64,000 nt of DNA. Origin: Archivesica marissinica. Its lineage: Eukaryota > Mollusca > Bivalvia > Venerida > Vesicomyidae. The stretch is from contig CM026387.1 in NCBI GenBank assembly GCA_014843695.1, positions 74,427,791-74,491,790 of the forward strand, in the 5' to 3' direction. This document shows, in pieces, positions 13,001-23,125 of this stretch. Below the pieces are notes generated by a model that was given only the letters and a program-made list of their open reading frames with translations, had not been told where the DNA came from and made no database searches. Within the stretch, counting starts at the first letter, position 1. Each line of letters opens with the position of its first letter. The position numbers were made by a program, and so were the translations under genes.

Positions 13001-16000
13001 AACACCTCTGGAAATAGACCATCTGTCTCTTAAACAACACCACCAGAAATAGACCATCTGTCTCTTAAACAACACCGCCAGAAATAGACCATCTGTCTCT
13101 TAAACAACAATTCCGGAAATAGACAATCTGTCTCATTAACAACAATTCCGGAAATAGACAATCTGTCTCATTAACAACAATTCCGGAAATAGACCATCTG
13201 TCTCTTAAACAACACCTCCGGAAATAGACCATCTGTCTCTTAAACAACAATTCCGGAAATAGACCATCTGTCTCTTAAACAACAATTCCGGAAATAGACC
13301 ATCTGTCTCTTAAACAACAATTCCGGAAATAGACCATCTGTCTCTTAAACAACAATTCCAGAAATAGACCATCTGTCTCTTAAACAACACCTCTGGAAAT
13401 AGACCATCTGTCTCTTAAACAACAATTCCGGAAATAGACCATCTGTCTCTTAAACAACACCTCTGGAAATAGACCATCTGTCTCTTAAACAACACTGCCG
13501 GAAATAGACCATCTGTCTCTTAAACAACACCTCCGGAAATAGACCATCTGTCTCTTAAACAACAATTCCGGAAATAGACCATCTGTCTCTTAAACAACAA
13601 TTCCGGAAATAGACCATCTGTCTCTTAAACAACAATTCCGGAAATAGACCATCTGTCTCTTAAACAACACCTCTGGAAATAGACCATCTGTCTCTTAAAC
13701 AACAATTCCGGAAATAGACCATCTGTCTCTTAAACAACACCTCTGGAAATAGACCATCTGTCTCTTAAACAACACTGCCGGAAATAGACCATCTGTCTCT
13801 TAAACAACACTTCCGGAAATAGACCATCTGTCTCTTAAACAACACCTCTGGAAATAGACCATCTGTCTCTTAAACAACACTACCGGAAATAGACCATCTG
13901 TCTCTTAAACAACACCGCCAGAAATAGACCATCTGTCTCTTAAACAACAATTCCGGAAATAGACAATCTGTCTCATTAACAACAATTCCGGAAATAGACA
14001 ATCTGTCTCATTAACAACAATTCCGGAAATAGACCATCTGTCTCTTAAACAACACCTCCGGAAATAGACCATCTGTCTCTTAAACAACAATTCCGGAAAT
14101 AGACCATCTGTCTCTTAAACAACAATTCCGGAAATAGACCATCTGTCTCTTAAACAACAATTCCGGAAATAGACCATCTGTCTCTTAAACAACAATTCCA
14201 GAAATAGACCATCTGTCTCTTAAACAACACCTCTGGAAATAGACCATCTGTCTCTTAAACAACAATTCCGGAAATAGACCATCTGTCTCTTAAACAACAC
14301 CTCTGGAAATAGACCATCTGTCTCTTAAACAACACCGCCAGAAATAGACCATCAGACCTTAAACAACACCTCTGGAAATAGACCATCTGTCTCTTAAACA
14401 ACAATTCCAGAAATAGACAATCTGTCTCTTAAACAACACCTCTGGAAATAGACCATCTGTCTCTTAAACAACACCACCAGAAATAGACCATCTGTCTCTT
14501 AAACAACACCGCCAGAAATAGACCATCTGTCTCTTAAACAACAATTCCGGAAATAGACAATCTGTCTCATTAACAACAATTCCGGAAATAGACAATCTGT
14601 CTCATTAACAACAATTCCGGAAATAGACCATCTGTCTCTTAAACAACACCTCCGGAAATAGACCATCTGTCTCTTAAACAACAATTCCGGAAATAGACCA
14701 TCTGTCTCTTAAACAACAATTCCGGAAATAGACCATCTGTCTCTTAAACAACAATTCCGGAAATAGACCATCTGTCTCTTAAACAACAATTCCAGAAATA
14801 GACCATCTGTCTCTTAAACAACACCTCTGGAAATAGACCATCTGTCTCTTAAACAACAATTCCGGAAATAGACCATCTGTCTCTTAAACAACACCTCTGG
14901 AAATAGACCATCTGTCTCTTAAACAACACCGCCAGAAATAGACCATCTGTCTCTTAAACAACACCGCCAGAAATAGACCATCTGTCTCTTAAACAACAAT
15001 TCCAGAAATAGACAATCTGTCTCATTAACAACAATTCCGGAAATAGACAATCTGTCTCATTAACAACAATTCCGGAAATAGACCATCTGTCTCTTAAACA
15101 ACAATTCCGGAAATAGACCATCTGTCTCTTAAACAACACCACCGGAAATAGACCCTCTGTCTCTTAAACAACACTGCCAGAAATAGACAATCTGTCTCAT
15201 TAACAACAATTCCGGAAATAGACAATCTGTCTCATTAACAACAATTCCGGAAATAGACCATCTGTTTCTTAAACAACAATTCCGGAAATAGACCATCTGT
15301 CTCTTAAACAACACCGCCGGAAATAGACCCTCTGTCTCTTAAACAACACTGCCAGAAATAGACCATCTGTCTCTTAAACAACACCGCCGGAAATAGACCA
15401 TCTGTCTCTTAAACAACACTGCCGGAAATAGACCATCTGTCTCTTAAACAACACTGCCGGAAATAGACCATCAGTCTCTTAAACAACAATTCCGGAAATA
15501 GACCATCTGTCTCTTAAACAACACTGCCGGAAATAGACCATCTGTCTCTTAAACAACACCGCTGGAAATAGACCATCTGTATCTTAAACAACACTGCCGG
15601 AAATAGACCATCTGTCTCTTAAACAACACTGCCGGAAATAGACCATCTGTCTCTTAAACAACACTGCCGGAAATAGACCATCTGTCTCTTAAACAACACT
15701 GCCGGAAATAGACCCTCTGTCTCTTAAACAACAATTCCGGAAATAGACAATCTGTCTCATTAACAACAATTCCGGAAATAGACCATCTGTCTCTTAAACA
15801 ACACTGCCGGAAATAGACCATCTGTCTCTTAAACAACAATTCCGGAAATAGACCATCTGTCTCTTAAACAACACTGCCGGAAATAGACCATCTGTCTCTT
15901 AAACAACACCGCTGGAAATAGACCATCTGTATCTTAAACAACACTGCCGGAAATAGACCATCTGTCTCTTAAACAACACTGCCGGAAATAGACCATCTGT

Positions 16001-19000
16001 CTCTTAAACAACACTGCCGGAAATAGACCATCTGTCTCTTAAACAACACAGCCGGAAATAGACCCTCTGTCTCTTAAACAACAATTCCGGAAATAGACAA
16101 TCTGTCTCATTAACAACAATTCCGGAAATAGACCATCTGTCTCATTAACAACAATCCCGGAAATAGACCATCTGTCTCTTAAACAACAATTCCGGAAATA
16201 GACCATCTGCCTCTTAAACAACAACTCTGGAAATAGACCACCTGTTGTTAAAAACAACACTATTTTGTCCTATAAAATATATTAACAATGTGTTTTAACC
16301 TGCCACTATTTGCTCTTCCAGTGGGTGGTCCTCATAGAAGACAGGTTTTGATTGTTCAAGTTTTACGCCTGCATCAGCACCATTTTGGGCTCTATCTCCG
16401 ACGGGCAGATTACCTAACAACACCTTTCCTGGGCAGGCTCCAGCGGTTAACCAGTACTTGGGTGCACCAACCTCCTTAAGAAACTGCCAACTTTTTCATA
16501 TAAATGAGATATGGCCTTAGCGGGGCTCGAACCCGTGACCATCAGTGATGATAGGTTACAGTGGTATACAAGTCAGTGACCGTAACCACCCGACCACGGA
16601 GGCGTAGTATCACAGACGGGTTTATACATGTAAATCTTGAATTAATTATTCAGCAGAATGAGAAACGTTCTGCACACACAAGTAAATCATGTTGTTATCA
16701 AAACTTGCATAAATTGTTTCAATAATAACCTAATCATTTGTTCCATGCTCAAAAGTGGTACCGACCCAGATGTAGACATTTGTGACCTTGACCTGGATGC
16801 TTAGGTCATGTACAGAATGCATTGTCCATTTGTGGTGACCATTTGTACTAGTAATATCAAAATCCCAACATGGTCATATGGCGACTCTCCAGATAGTTAA
16901 TAGTTTTATTTATTTTAGCTCGATTGCGAAACAAGTTCTTACAATGCTAGTTTACTTGCTCTCGAGACCTCAAGGAATCCATCGCAATGAGGAGATAAAA
17001 GGCACTGTGCAATTTAAGTGCCTTGCCCTAAGGGCACAATCGCAACAGCTACAGCTGGGCGCAAACTCCAGCTATTATAGGCGGAGACAGACCATGCATG
17101 CCCCACAGAGAAGTAATTTGGGATGGGCACCCAGGTAGAACCACCGAGCTTCCATAAATCATTAGAAGAATTGGACAGCCCAATGGGATTCAAACCTACA
17201 GTAATGAGATGCAAGTAATTTGAAGTGACCCTAATCACCCAGCCACGGATCGGCTGGCCCACATGCGGTTCTCATTTATGAAGAGGAAGCTTACCTTATA
17301 ATCTAGTTGGAGATGAAGTTTTAATACTGATAGGATGGTATCTAGTGACTTGGACTGATGGAAGAGTTGCACACGGGCGTTGTCATTCTTAGCCGTCATA
17401 TTTCCAAGAATGAAGCATACACGCACGACTATATCCTGAAAGAGTGTGAAGAATGAGTTATAGAATGAAGCAGACTCGCACGACTATATCCTGAAAGAGT
17501 GTGAAGAATGAGTTATAGAATGAAGCAGACTCGCACGACTATATCCTGAAAGAGTGCGAAGAATGAGTTATAGAATGAAGCAGACTCGCACGACTATATC
17601 CTGAAAGAGTGCGAAGAATGAGTTATAGAAAATGTCATTGAATGTAGAGTGGTTATGTGGAAAGTGTACTATTTCTCTGATGCTGGTCACATACACTTTA
17701 AGGTGTTTACATTGATTAATGGAACCCTCACAGTGTTTACATTTATTAATGGAATCCTCACACAGTGTTTACATTTATTAATGGAATCCTCACACAGTGT
17801 TTACATTTATTAATGGAATCCTCATACAGTGTTTACATTGATTAATGGAATCCTCACACAGTGTTTACATTTATTAATGGAATCCTCACACAGTGTTTAC
17901 ATTGATTAATGGAATCCTCACACAGTGTTTACATTTATTAATGGAATCCTCACACAGTGCTTACATTGATTAATGGAATCCTCACACAGTGTTTACATTG
18001 ATTAATGGAATCCTCACAGTGTTTACATTGATTAATGGAATCCTCACACAGTGTTTACATTGATTAATGGAATCCTCACACCGTGTTTACATTGATTAAT
18101 GGAATCCTCATACAGTGTTTACATTGATTAATGGAATCCTCACACCATGTTTACATTGATTAATGGAATCCTCACACCATGTTTACATTGATTAATGGAA
18201 TCCTCATACAGTGTTTACATTGATTAATGGAATCCTCACACCATGTTTACATTGATTAATGGAATCCTCACACAGTGGTTACATTGATTAATGGAATCCT
18301 CATACAGTGTTTACATTGATTAATGGAATCCTCACACCGTGTTTACATTGATTAATGGAATCCTCACACCATGTTTACATTGATTAATGGAATCCTCATA
18401 CAGTGTTTACATTTATTAATGGAATCCTCATACAGTGTTTACATTGATTAATGGAATCCTCACACAGTGTTTACATTGATTAATGGAATCCTCACAGTGT
18501 TTACATTGATTAATGGAATCCTCACACAGTGTTTACATTTATTAATGGAATCCTCACACAGTGCTTACATTGATTAATGGAATCCTCACACAGTGTTTAC
18601 ATTGATTAATGGAATCCTCACAGTGTTTACATTGATTAATGGAATCCTCACACAGTGTTTACATTGAGTAATGGAATCCTCACACAGTGTTTACATTTAT
18701 TAATGGAATCCTCATACAGTGTTTACATTGATTAATGGAATTCTCACACAGTGTTTACATAGATTAATGGAATCCTCATACAGTGGTTACATTGATTAAT
18801 GGAATCCTCATACAGTGTTTACATTGATTAATGGAATCCTCACACTGTGTTTACATTGATTAATGGAATCCTCACACAGTGTTTACATTGATTAATGGAA
18901 TCCTCACACAGTGTTTACATTGATTAATGGAATCCTCACACCGTGTTTACATTGATTAATGGAATCCTCATACAGTGTTTACATTGATTAATGGAATCCT

Positions 19001-22000
19001 CACACCATGTTTACATTGATTAATGGAATCCTCACACAATATTTACATTGATTAATGGAATCCTCATACAGTGTTTACATTGATTAATGGAATCCTCACA
19101 CCATGTTTACATTGATTAATGGAATCCTCATACAGTGTTTACATTGATTAATGGAATCCTCACACCATGTTTACATTGATTAATGGAATCCTCACACAGT
19201 GGTTACATTGATTAATGGAATCCTCATACAGTGTTTACATTGATTAATGGAATCCTCACACCGTGTTTACATTGATTAATGGAATCCTCACACCATGTTT
19301 ACATTGATTAATGGAATCCTCACACAGTGTTTACATTTATTAATGGAATCCTCATACAGTGTTTACATTGATTAATGGAATCCTCACACAATGTTTACAT
19401 TGATTAATGGAATCCTCACACAGTGTTTACATTGATTAATGGAATCCTCATACAATGTTTACATTGATTAATGGAATCCTCACAGTGTTTACATTGATTA
19501 ATGGAATCCTCACACAATGTTTACATTGATTAATGGAATCCTCACAGTGTTTACATTGATTAATGGAATCCTCATACGATGTTTACATTGATTAATGGAA
19601 TCCTCACAGTGTTTACATTGATTAATGGAATCCACACACCATGTTTACATTGATTAATGGAATCCTCACAGTGTTTACATTGATTAATGGAATCCACACA
19701 CCATGTTTACATTGATTAATGGAATCCTCACACAGTGTTTACATTGATTAATGGAATCCTCACACAGTGTTTACATTGATTAATGGAATCCTCACACCAT
19801 GTTTACATTGATTAATGGAATCCTCATACAGTGTTTACATTGATTAATGGAATCCTCACACTGTGTTTACATTTATTAATGGAATCCTCACACTGTGTTT
19901 ACATTTATTAATGGAATACTCATACAGTGTTTACATTGATTAATGGAATCCTTACACAATATTTACATTGATTAATGGAATCCTCACAGTGTTTACATTG
20001 ATTAATGGAATCCTCACACTGTGTTTACATTGATTAATGGAATCCTCACTCACACTGTGTTTACATTGATTAATGGAATCCTCATACAGTGTTTACATTG
20101 ATTAATGGAATCCTCACACAATATTTACATTGATTAATGGAATCCTCACACAGTGTTTACATTGATTAATGGAATCCTCACAGTGTTTACATTGATTAAT
20201 GGAATCCTCATACAGTGTTTACATTGATTAATGGAATCCTCACACAGTGTTTACATTGATTAATGGAATCCGCACACAGTGTTTACATTGATCAATGGAA
20301 TCCGCACACCATGTTTCCATTGATTAATGGAATCCGCACACCATGTTTACATTGATTAATGGAATGTTCACTCTATGTTTACATTGATTCATGGAATCAT
20401 CAGTGTTTACATTGATTAATGGAATCCTCACACAGTGTTTAAATTGATTAATGGAATCCTCACACAGTGTTTACATTGATTAATGGAATCCTCACACTGT
20501 GTTTACATTGATTAATGGAATCCTCATACAGTGTTTCCATTGATTAATGGAATCCACACACCATGTTTCCATTGATTAATGGAATCCGCACACCATGTTT
20601 ACTTGATTAATGGAATGTTCACTCTATGTTTACATTGATTAATGGAATCCGCACACCATGTTTACATTGATTAATGGAATGTTCACTCTATGTTTACATT
20701 GATTAATGGAATCATCAGTGTTTACATTGATTAATGGAATCCTCAGTGTTTAAATTGATTAATGGAATCATCACACAGTGTTTACATTGATTAATGGAAT
20801 CCTCATACAGTGTTTACATTGATTAATGGAATCCTCACACAATATTTACATTGATTAATGGAATCCTCATACAGTGTTTACATTGGTTAATGGAATCCTC
20901 ATACAGTGTTTACATTGATTAATGGAATCCTCACACAATATTTACATTGATTAATGGAAACATCACACAAGTTTGTCTGGTTCAGGTATATTAATTGTTG
21001 TTGTCATACAATCATGTGCAAGTGCATACTGTATAGGTCTCTGCCTAGATTCAAACTTGTGCCCAATCATTCAGAAATATAAAGCATAAGCAGTATTTGC
21101 CTGTATCAATGTCCACACACCGGCTGTCCATGAATAGTGCAGACATGAATTGTGGACTTCAGTAGTAACTGGTTTACAGTCAACCCTGTATTAGTGGTCA
21201 CCTCTCTATTAAGCAGCCAGTTTCCAGATTCCCAATATGGTGTTTTGTTATACATTTGACCTCTATTAAGCAGCCACCTGTGCTAAGCAGCCACTTTCTG
21301 TGATTCCATTGACTGGCTGCTTATAACAGGTTTGACTGTATAGTATAATGATAAAATATCATAAATATGACTCTTACTGTATCTAATATTGTATCAAAAC
21401 TTTCCCCATTAAAAGTAATGTTAAACTAGCCACATCCCAGGTGTATTGAAATCTGTATAGTATTTACAGAGTAATTTCGCGTGCCTGATTTCTACTATGA
21501 TCAGTGCGCGACAATTGGCAAAATCTCATGATTCTGTTCGATTCTGTCTTCAAAGAGTCAAAATGGCAACATTTCAAATCTGGTCTGGTGTTTTGAGACT
21601 GACTACCCTCTTAAATCTACAAACTTACGAGTACTGTTAGTGGGAAGAAACAAACATAAGGTATACCTACCAGTCGCTTAAGATGTTTCTTTATTATATG
21701 TAGGAACACTTTATATGACAAAACATTGTCCGACAGGGCCATACAACAATCTGTATGTAATGTCACTTTGCTGTGGAATAAAACAATATAATTACACACT
21801 ACATATTGGTTTCTGCATTCAGCTAAACTTGATAAATATTCATAATATCTGCATGACTAGCATACCACTAACCACTAAAATATCAAGGCTAAAAATATAA
21901 TGAAAACATATGGTTATATGCTCCCCACCATGGGTGCAGTTTGATGAAATTTCTTCCTTTATTTTCCAGCAAATTTTAGTAAATTTTGCATGCAAAAAAT

Positions 22001-23009
22001 TCTATGTTTGCATTGGACACATTGACCTATGAACCCTAAGTGTGACTTGATTTAAATCTTGATTTGTGACATGCGAATGTTCTTTTAGAAACACTATGAT
22101 CACCTGCATGCATATAAAAGTATTTGTTTAGTATTGTGTCACCCCTATTTAAAGGGCCAGTCATTTCTGACTTATGAGACACCTCTTTTTCTGAACATCA
22201 GTACTTCCTGAATCCTATATATGCGTGTATGCCAGGTGCCACGCTGGTAGGCAATCGGTAACCATTATTTAACTAGCTGGCAGCTCACCAACCGACCATA
22301 TCAGAATGAACCCCTGACGAGATTCGAACCTTCGACCTCATGCTCCGTAGGAGGACACCTTAACAACTAGGCCACGGAGACGGTATATATATTATATCAA
22401 TAATGCAATTTAATGGACGGATCTGTAGTCCTGTTTTGTAACACGCTGGACTGGTAAACCAGGGATCGCAGGTTCGATAATCCGTCTGACCTTAATAAAA
22501 TTAACAATCTTTCAGATGGGACATTAAACCGAGGTCCTGTGTTGGTGCTGTACACCGTGCACGTAAAAGACTCTGGAATGGGTCTCTGTCTGTATCATTG
22601 CACTATCCTCCAAAAATTACTAATCTCTTCAGGAGGCGTCGCTCATATGGGCAACCGGTAGCGACGATAAATAAACGTAAAACACACACGCAATTTAACC
22701 GTGAGACTATAATTCTCAAGCCTGATGTGTTCAGTGGAAGTCGGACATGGTTAATGATGAAATGTAGATGTTTCTTTCATAACAGCTGTAGTATGCCAAA
22801 GTGATTACATACCTAAATATTCTCGAGACATGGAGTACTATTTCCCAGTCAGCGGAGTAGCTATCACAAACTAGAGTTAAACTATCCAGTAATCTACAGT
22901 TGAGAATTTTTTCTCGACTAGAGCCGGCATCTGCCAGGTTTCTTAAAGCTGCTGTAAGTTGTACCAGAATATGTCCCAACTGTTCCGGACTGGTTGTGTT
23001 CTCCCCGAT
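3837..23009 (-). CDS. ARMC2: ARMC2-like armadillo repeat protein, C-terminal half (nine exons)
   Basis: Exons in transcript order: 22813-23009, 21671-21770, 17295-17435, 12204-12393, 10465-10587, 9913-10029, 8416-8548, 5646-5806, 3837-4003. Each has AG before and GT after. The phases fit at all eight junctions, giving 442 residues and a TAG stop. The translation follows vertebrate ARMC2 along its C-terminal half as I remember it: RIFSKVTLHTDCC, DIVVRVCFILGNMTAKND, NNLSYF, SRVFGNLT, ACGVLINF, DWELAGMVCQTLWN and PVAEQLLQRV. Human ARMC2 is about 867 residues, so roughly the first half is missing here. The protein is a solenoid of armadillo repeats. Known family role: axoneme assembly, with the algal protein acting as an intraflagellar-transport adaptor for radial spokes and human defects giving malformed sperm flagella. 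That the role holds here is inferred from orthology. Introns are filled with minisatellites, SINEs and MITEs. No promoter or start codon is visible. Confidence 0.93.
4082..5427. repeat. Minisatellite, 47- and 55-bp units, in the last ARMC2 intron
   Basis: About 26 units built on TATTGCCAAGGTATGTGCTA and CTACTGGTCAGCTTCCAACA. The long form repeats TTTCTATG. The array begins about 80 bp from the acceptor of the last coding exon. The long open frames through it are a by-product of stop-free units. Confidence 0.97.
5438..5618. mobile_element. pogo/Tigger-like MITE (copy 1)
   Basis: The ends read CATTCAAACCTGT and ACAGGTTTGACTG beside TA dinucleotides, with an inner GGCTGCT palindrome pattern. 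Same family as 21177-21338 and 52944-53121. The left end is mutated relative to the other copies. Confidence 0.7.
5646..5806 (-). CDS. ARMC2: ARMC2 exon h
   Basis: 161 nt. It reads (K)LIEVLRDCGRGDWELAG, then MVCQTLWNYSGKITSSNDC, and ends ILVDFL plus one base before GTTTGT. I chose the acceptor TATTTGGTAG because it alone restores phase with exon g and gives the family motif GGITKLIEVLRD. The AG at 5827-5828, 22 bp further upstream, would break the frame. Confidence 0.91.
6130..6500. repeat. Minisatellite, 26-bp unit
   Basis: About 14 copies of CACCTGTGTCTAGCTATTGC plus AACATC, in the intron between ARMC2 exons g and h. Confidence 0.95.
6826..7084 (-). mobile_element. SINE family D
   Basis: About 90% like the copy at 2395-2664 by eye, in the same orientation. 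The flanking repeat TTCTTCTATAT (6815-6825 and 7085-7095) is a likely target-site duplication. Confidence 0.87.
7371..7571 (+). mobile_element. SINE family C
   Basis: The tRNA-like head GTCCGATTAGCGCAGTGGTT includes an A-box. The tail TAATATAAGTTGTTAGAACT and CTTCGCAATCGTTGTAAAAT is nearly the same as the tail of family B. Other copies are at 10146-10367 and 52090-52329, both reversed. Confidence 0.82.
7644..7889. mobile_element. TTAA-flanked MITE, piggyBac-like
   Basis: TTAA (7644-7647), then CCCTTTCAACCCC at the left end and GGTGTTGAATGGG at the right end, then TTAA (7886-7889). The ends form an imperfect inverted repeat, and a perfect-looking hairpin near GATGAGCCGGCTCATGACGA sits inside. 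CCC...GGG ends at TTAA are typical of piggyBac. No transposase is present. Confidence 0.75.
7890..8160. other. AT-rich intron sequence
   Basis: Nothing recognisable on either strand. Confidence 0.4.
8161..8400 (+). mobile_element. SINE family B, older copy
   Basis: The head CATGATAGCGCAGCGGTAGC, an anticodon arm TTCAC-TTCTGGT-GTGAA (CTG), the shared GTACCCTTAGGCAAGGCACT body and a GTGTATAAACT end. It stops about 10 bp from the donor site of ARMC2 exon g. Confidence 0.82.
8416..8548 (-). CDS. ARMC2: ARMC2 exon g
   Basis: 133 nt. It reads VDKVLITLLDSGDKEVVYIA, then CGVLINFMVDEEKRSVLKRE, and ends GGIT plus two bases before GTAAAC. The acceptor is GTGTGACAG. A SINE ends at about 8400, roughly 10 bp beyond the donor, so the donor region is tightly hemmed in by an insertion. 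Confidence 0.92.
8740..9112. repeat. Minisatellite, 42-bp unit
   Basis: Nine units of GGGTGGGAACACGGGTAGAT plus CCACTGACATTACTCCATGA; adjacent units start 42 bp apart (8756, 8798). It lies about 190 bp from the acceptor of ARMC2 exon g. Confidence 0.95.
9168..9458. mobile_element. hAT-like MITE (copy 1)
   Basis: About 290 bp, from CAGGGTTCATTTTGGG to a right end CTGATCCCC. Close to the copy at 11592-11920. A ~27-bp flank (ACATTAAAGAATCTACACCC...) is present on both sides, longer than a normal hAT target duplication. Confidence 0.65.
9459..9912. other. Intron sequence without recognised features
   Basis: Contains a palindromic GATATTCGAATATCTTC-type stretch near 9780-9820 and ordinary AT-rich DNA. 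No exon-like segment seen. Confidence 0.35.
9913..10029 (-). CDS. ARMC2: ARMC2 exon f
   Basis: 117 nt. It reads (H)LMKLVLAESMMKSIVEVS, then RVFGNLTRQKQVRDCLHQQK, and ends with one base before GTATGT. The acceptor is TTGTTTGTAG. It covers one armadillo repeat (the human version has AVRVFGNLSQDHDV). Confidence 0.91.
10146..10367 (-). mobile_element. SINE family C, reversed
   Basis: On the minus strand, the head GCTAACC...A-box region is followed by GGGTTCGATCC (B-box) and a tail whose complement reads TTTATTTTACAACAATTGCG. About 115 bp from the acceptor of ARMC2 exon f. Confidence 0.8.
10465..10587 (-). CDS. ARMC2: ARMC2 exon e
   Basis: 123 nt. The split codon gives EYKDIESSEELVLNTVACI, then NNLSYFNYKNSAI. 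It ends with one base of the next codon before GTAAGA. The acceptor is GTTGTTACAG. NNLSY is a hallmark of ARMC2 at this position. Confidence 0.92.
10666..10953 (-). mobile_element. SINE family A, reversed
   Basis: Full-length copy whose tail complement is GTGTGTTTTACATTTATTTA and whose head complement is GATCGAACCTGCGATCCCTG. ATAATATTATT occurs on both sides (10655-10665 and 10964-10974), consistent with a target duplication blurred by AAT slippage. Confidence 0.85.
11290..11515. repeat. Paired fold-back repeats
   Basis: Two imperfect inverted repeats, each built on CTCAAGCTT-CTGATTGGTTGA facing CAACCAATCA...TTGAG. They are separated by CCTCGGGCCCAGGTCTGGAG, which itself pairs with CCTCCGACCCAGG further on. 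It looks like one composite palindromic element. Confidence 0.55.
11592..11920. mobile_element. hAT-like MITE (copy 2)
   Basis: Ends CAGGGTTCATTCTAG and CTAGAATGATCCCTG form a 15-bp inverted repeat with one mismatch. Flanks CTATAAAC / CTATAAAT match 7 of 8, the size of a hAT target duplication. The centre holds the GGGCGA...TCGCCC motif. No transposase. Confidence 0.72.
12204..12393 (-). CDS. ARMC2: ARMC2 exon d
   Basis: 190 nt. It begins with a lysine-rich linker (SRNKLEKKEKVKPDN), as in the variable linker of the vertebrate protein, then VKIVRVIANISINEEVG. It ends KIL plus one base before GTAGGT. The acceptor is AAAACACAG with a weak pyrimidine tract. A 35-bp minisatellite starts about 45 nt further into the intron. 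Confidence 0.9.
12436..16257. repeat. Minisatellite, 35-bp unit, with higher-order copies
   Basis: About 109 units of CCGGAAATAGACCATCTGTC plus TCTTAAACAACAATT, varying mainly at the 3-6 bases after AACAAC. The block at 13065 recurs at 13905 (840 bp, 24 units) and again at 14499. The array starts about 45 bp from the acceptor of ARMC2 exon d. Confidence 0.98.
16361..16604 (-). mobile_element. SINE family D
   Basis: Same family and orientation as 2395-2664, starting just outside the end of the 35-bp array. The A-box side reads CCTCCGTGGTCGGGTGGTTA on the minus strand. Confidence 0.85.
16605..16904. other. Intron sequence
   Basis: No exon seen. Contains TGTGACCTTGACCT near 16781 and otherwise nothing distinctive. 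Confidence 0.35.
16905..17256 (-). mobile_element. Composite SINE: family E-like head with family B tail
   Basis: On the minus strand the first ~180 bp (17256-17073) has a tRNA-like head CCGTGGCTGGGTGATTAGGG with a GGTTTGAATCCCATT B-box. From about 17072 the sequence is the family B body (GATTGTGCCCTTAGGGCAAG) and the B tail (GTTTCGCAATCGAGCTAAAA). No target duplication separates the parts, so this may be a fused element rather than a nested one. Confidence 0.65.
17295..17435 (-). CDS. ARMC2: ARMC2 exon c
   Basis: 141 nt, phase 0 at both ends. It begins DIVVRVCFILGNMTAKND after CTCTTTCAG and ends LQLDYK before GTAAGC. This is one of the most conserved parts of the family. Its acceptor and first ~28 nt are repeated in the intron just upstream (see the 55-bp array at 17409-17633). 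Confidence 0.93.
17409..17633. repeat. 55-bp repeat that copies the acceptor of ARMC2 exon c
   Basis: The unit is GACTATATCCTGAAAGAGTG plus TGAAGAATGAGTTATAGAAT plus GAAGCAGACTCGCAC. On the minus strand each unit contains CACTCTTTCAG, then GATATAGTCGTGCGAGTCTG, i.e. the real acceptor followed by about 28 nt of exon c with a few changes. Three extra copies lie in the intron. Confidence 0.9.
17695..20966. repeat. Minisatellite, ~32-bp unit
   Basis: About 100 units of GTTTACATTGATTAATGGAA plus TCCTCACACAGT, 30-34 bp long. Variation sits in the CACACAGT/CATACAGT/CACACCAT part. Degenerate units with CCGCACACCATG and GTTCACTCTATG occur near 20270-20700. Confidence 0.97.
21177..21338. mobile_element. 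pogo/Tigger-like MITE (copy 2)
   Basis: Ends CAGTCAACCCTGT and ACAGGTTTGACTG form an inverted repeat flanked by TA on both sides. Inside are repeated GCAGCCA/TGGCTGC words. Non-autonomous. Confidence 0.78.
21671..21770 (-). CDS. ARMC2: ARMC2 exon b
   Basis: 100 nt. The acceptor is ATTCCACAG. The first base completes the serine codon left open by exon a, giving SKVTLHTDCCMALSDN, and the exon ends HLKRL before GTAGGT. The DCC..L core matches the vertebrate protein right after the RIFS motif. Confidence 0.92.
21771..22221. other. Intron sequence between ARMC2 exons a and b
   Basis: AT-rich; no repeat or exon recognised. Confidence 0.35.
22222..22384 (-). mobile_element. SINE family F, tRNA-Arg-like head
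   Basis: On the minus strand: CCGTCTCCGTGGCCTAGTTG (A-box), an anticodon loop CTACGGA (ACG, arginine-like) and a GGTTCGAATCTCG B-box, followed by a short body. Only copy of this family seen in the window. Confidence 0.7.
22414..22689 (+). mobile_element. SINE family A
   Basis: Full-length copy from GGACGGATCTGTAGTCC to the GATAAATAAACGTAAAACAC tail, flanked by the 9-bp duplication GCAATTTAA (22405-22413, 22690-22698). Confidence 0.9.
22813..23009 (-). CDS. ARMC2: ARMC2 exon a (first visible)
   Basis: 197 nt, starting in phase 0 after TTTCTGTTTCAG and ending AG before GTATGT. It begins IGENTTSPEQLGHILVQL and ends HVSRIF. It corresponds to the human stretch that starts near the GHLLVQVTATLRN motif. 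The acceptor has a good pyrimidine tract. A further coding exon must lie upstream because the frame enters open and no methionine start fits. Confidence 0.92.
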
Positions 23010-23125
23010 CTGAAACAGAAAGGCAGAGATGTATCTACTTGCAATATAGTGTCTACAGGAGATGAGAAATATCAAAATATCCTACTTGTCCATGGACAAA
23101 TAATCAGAAATCACTTGCCCAGAAG

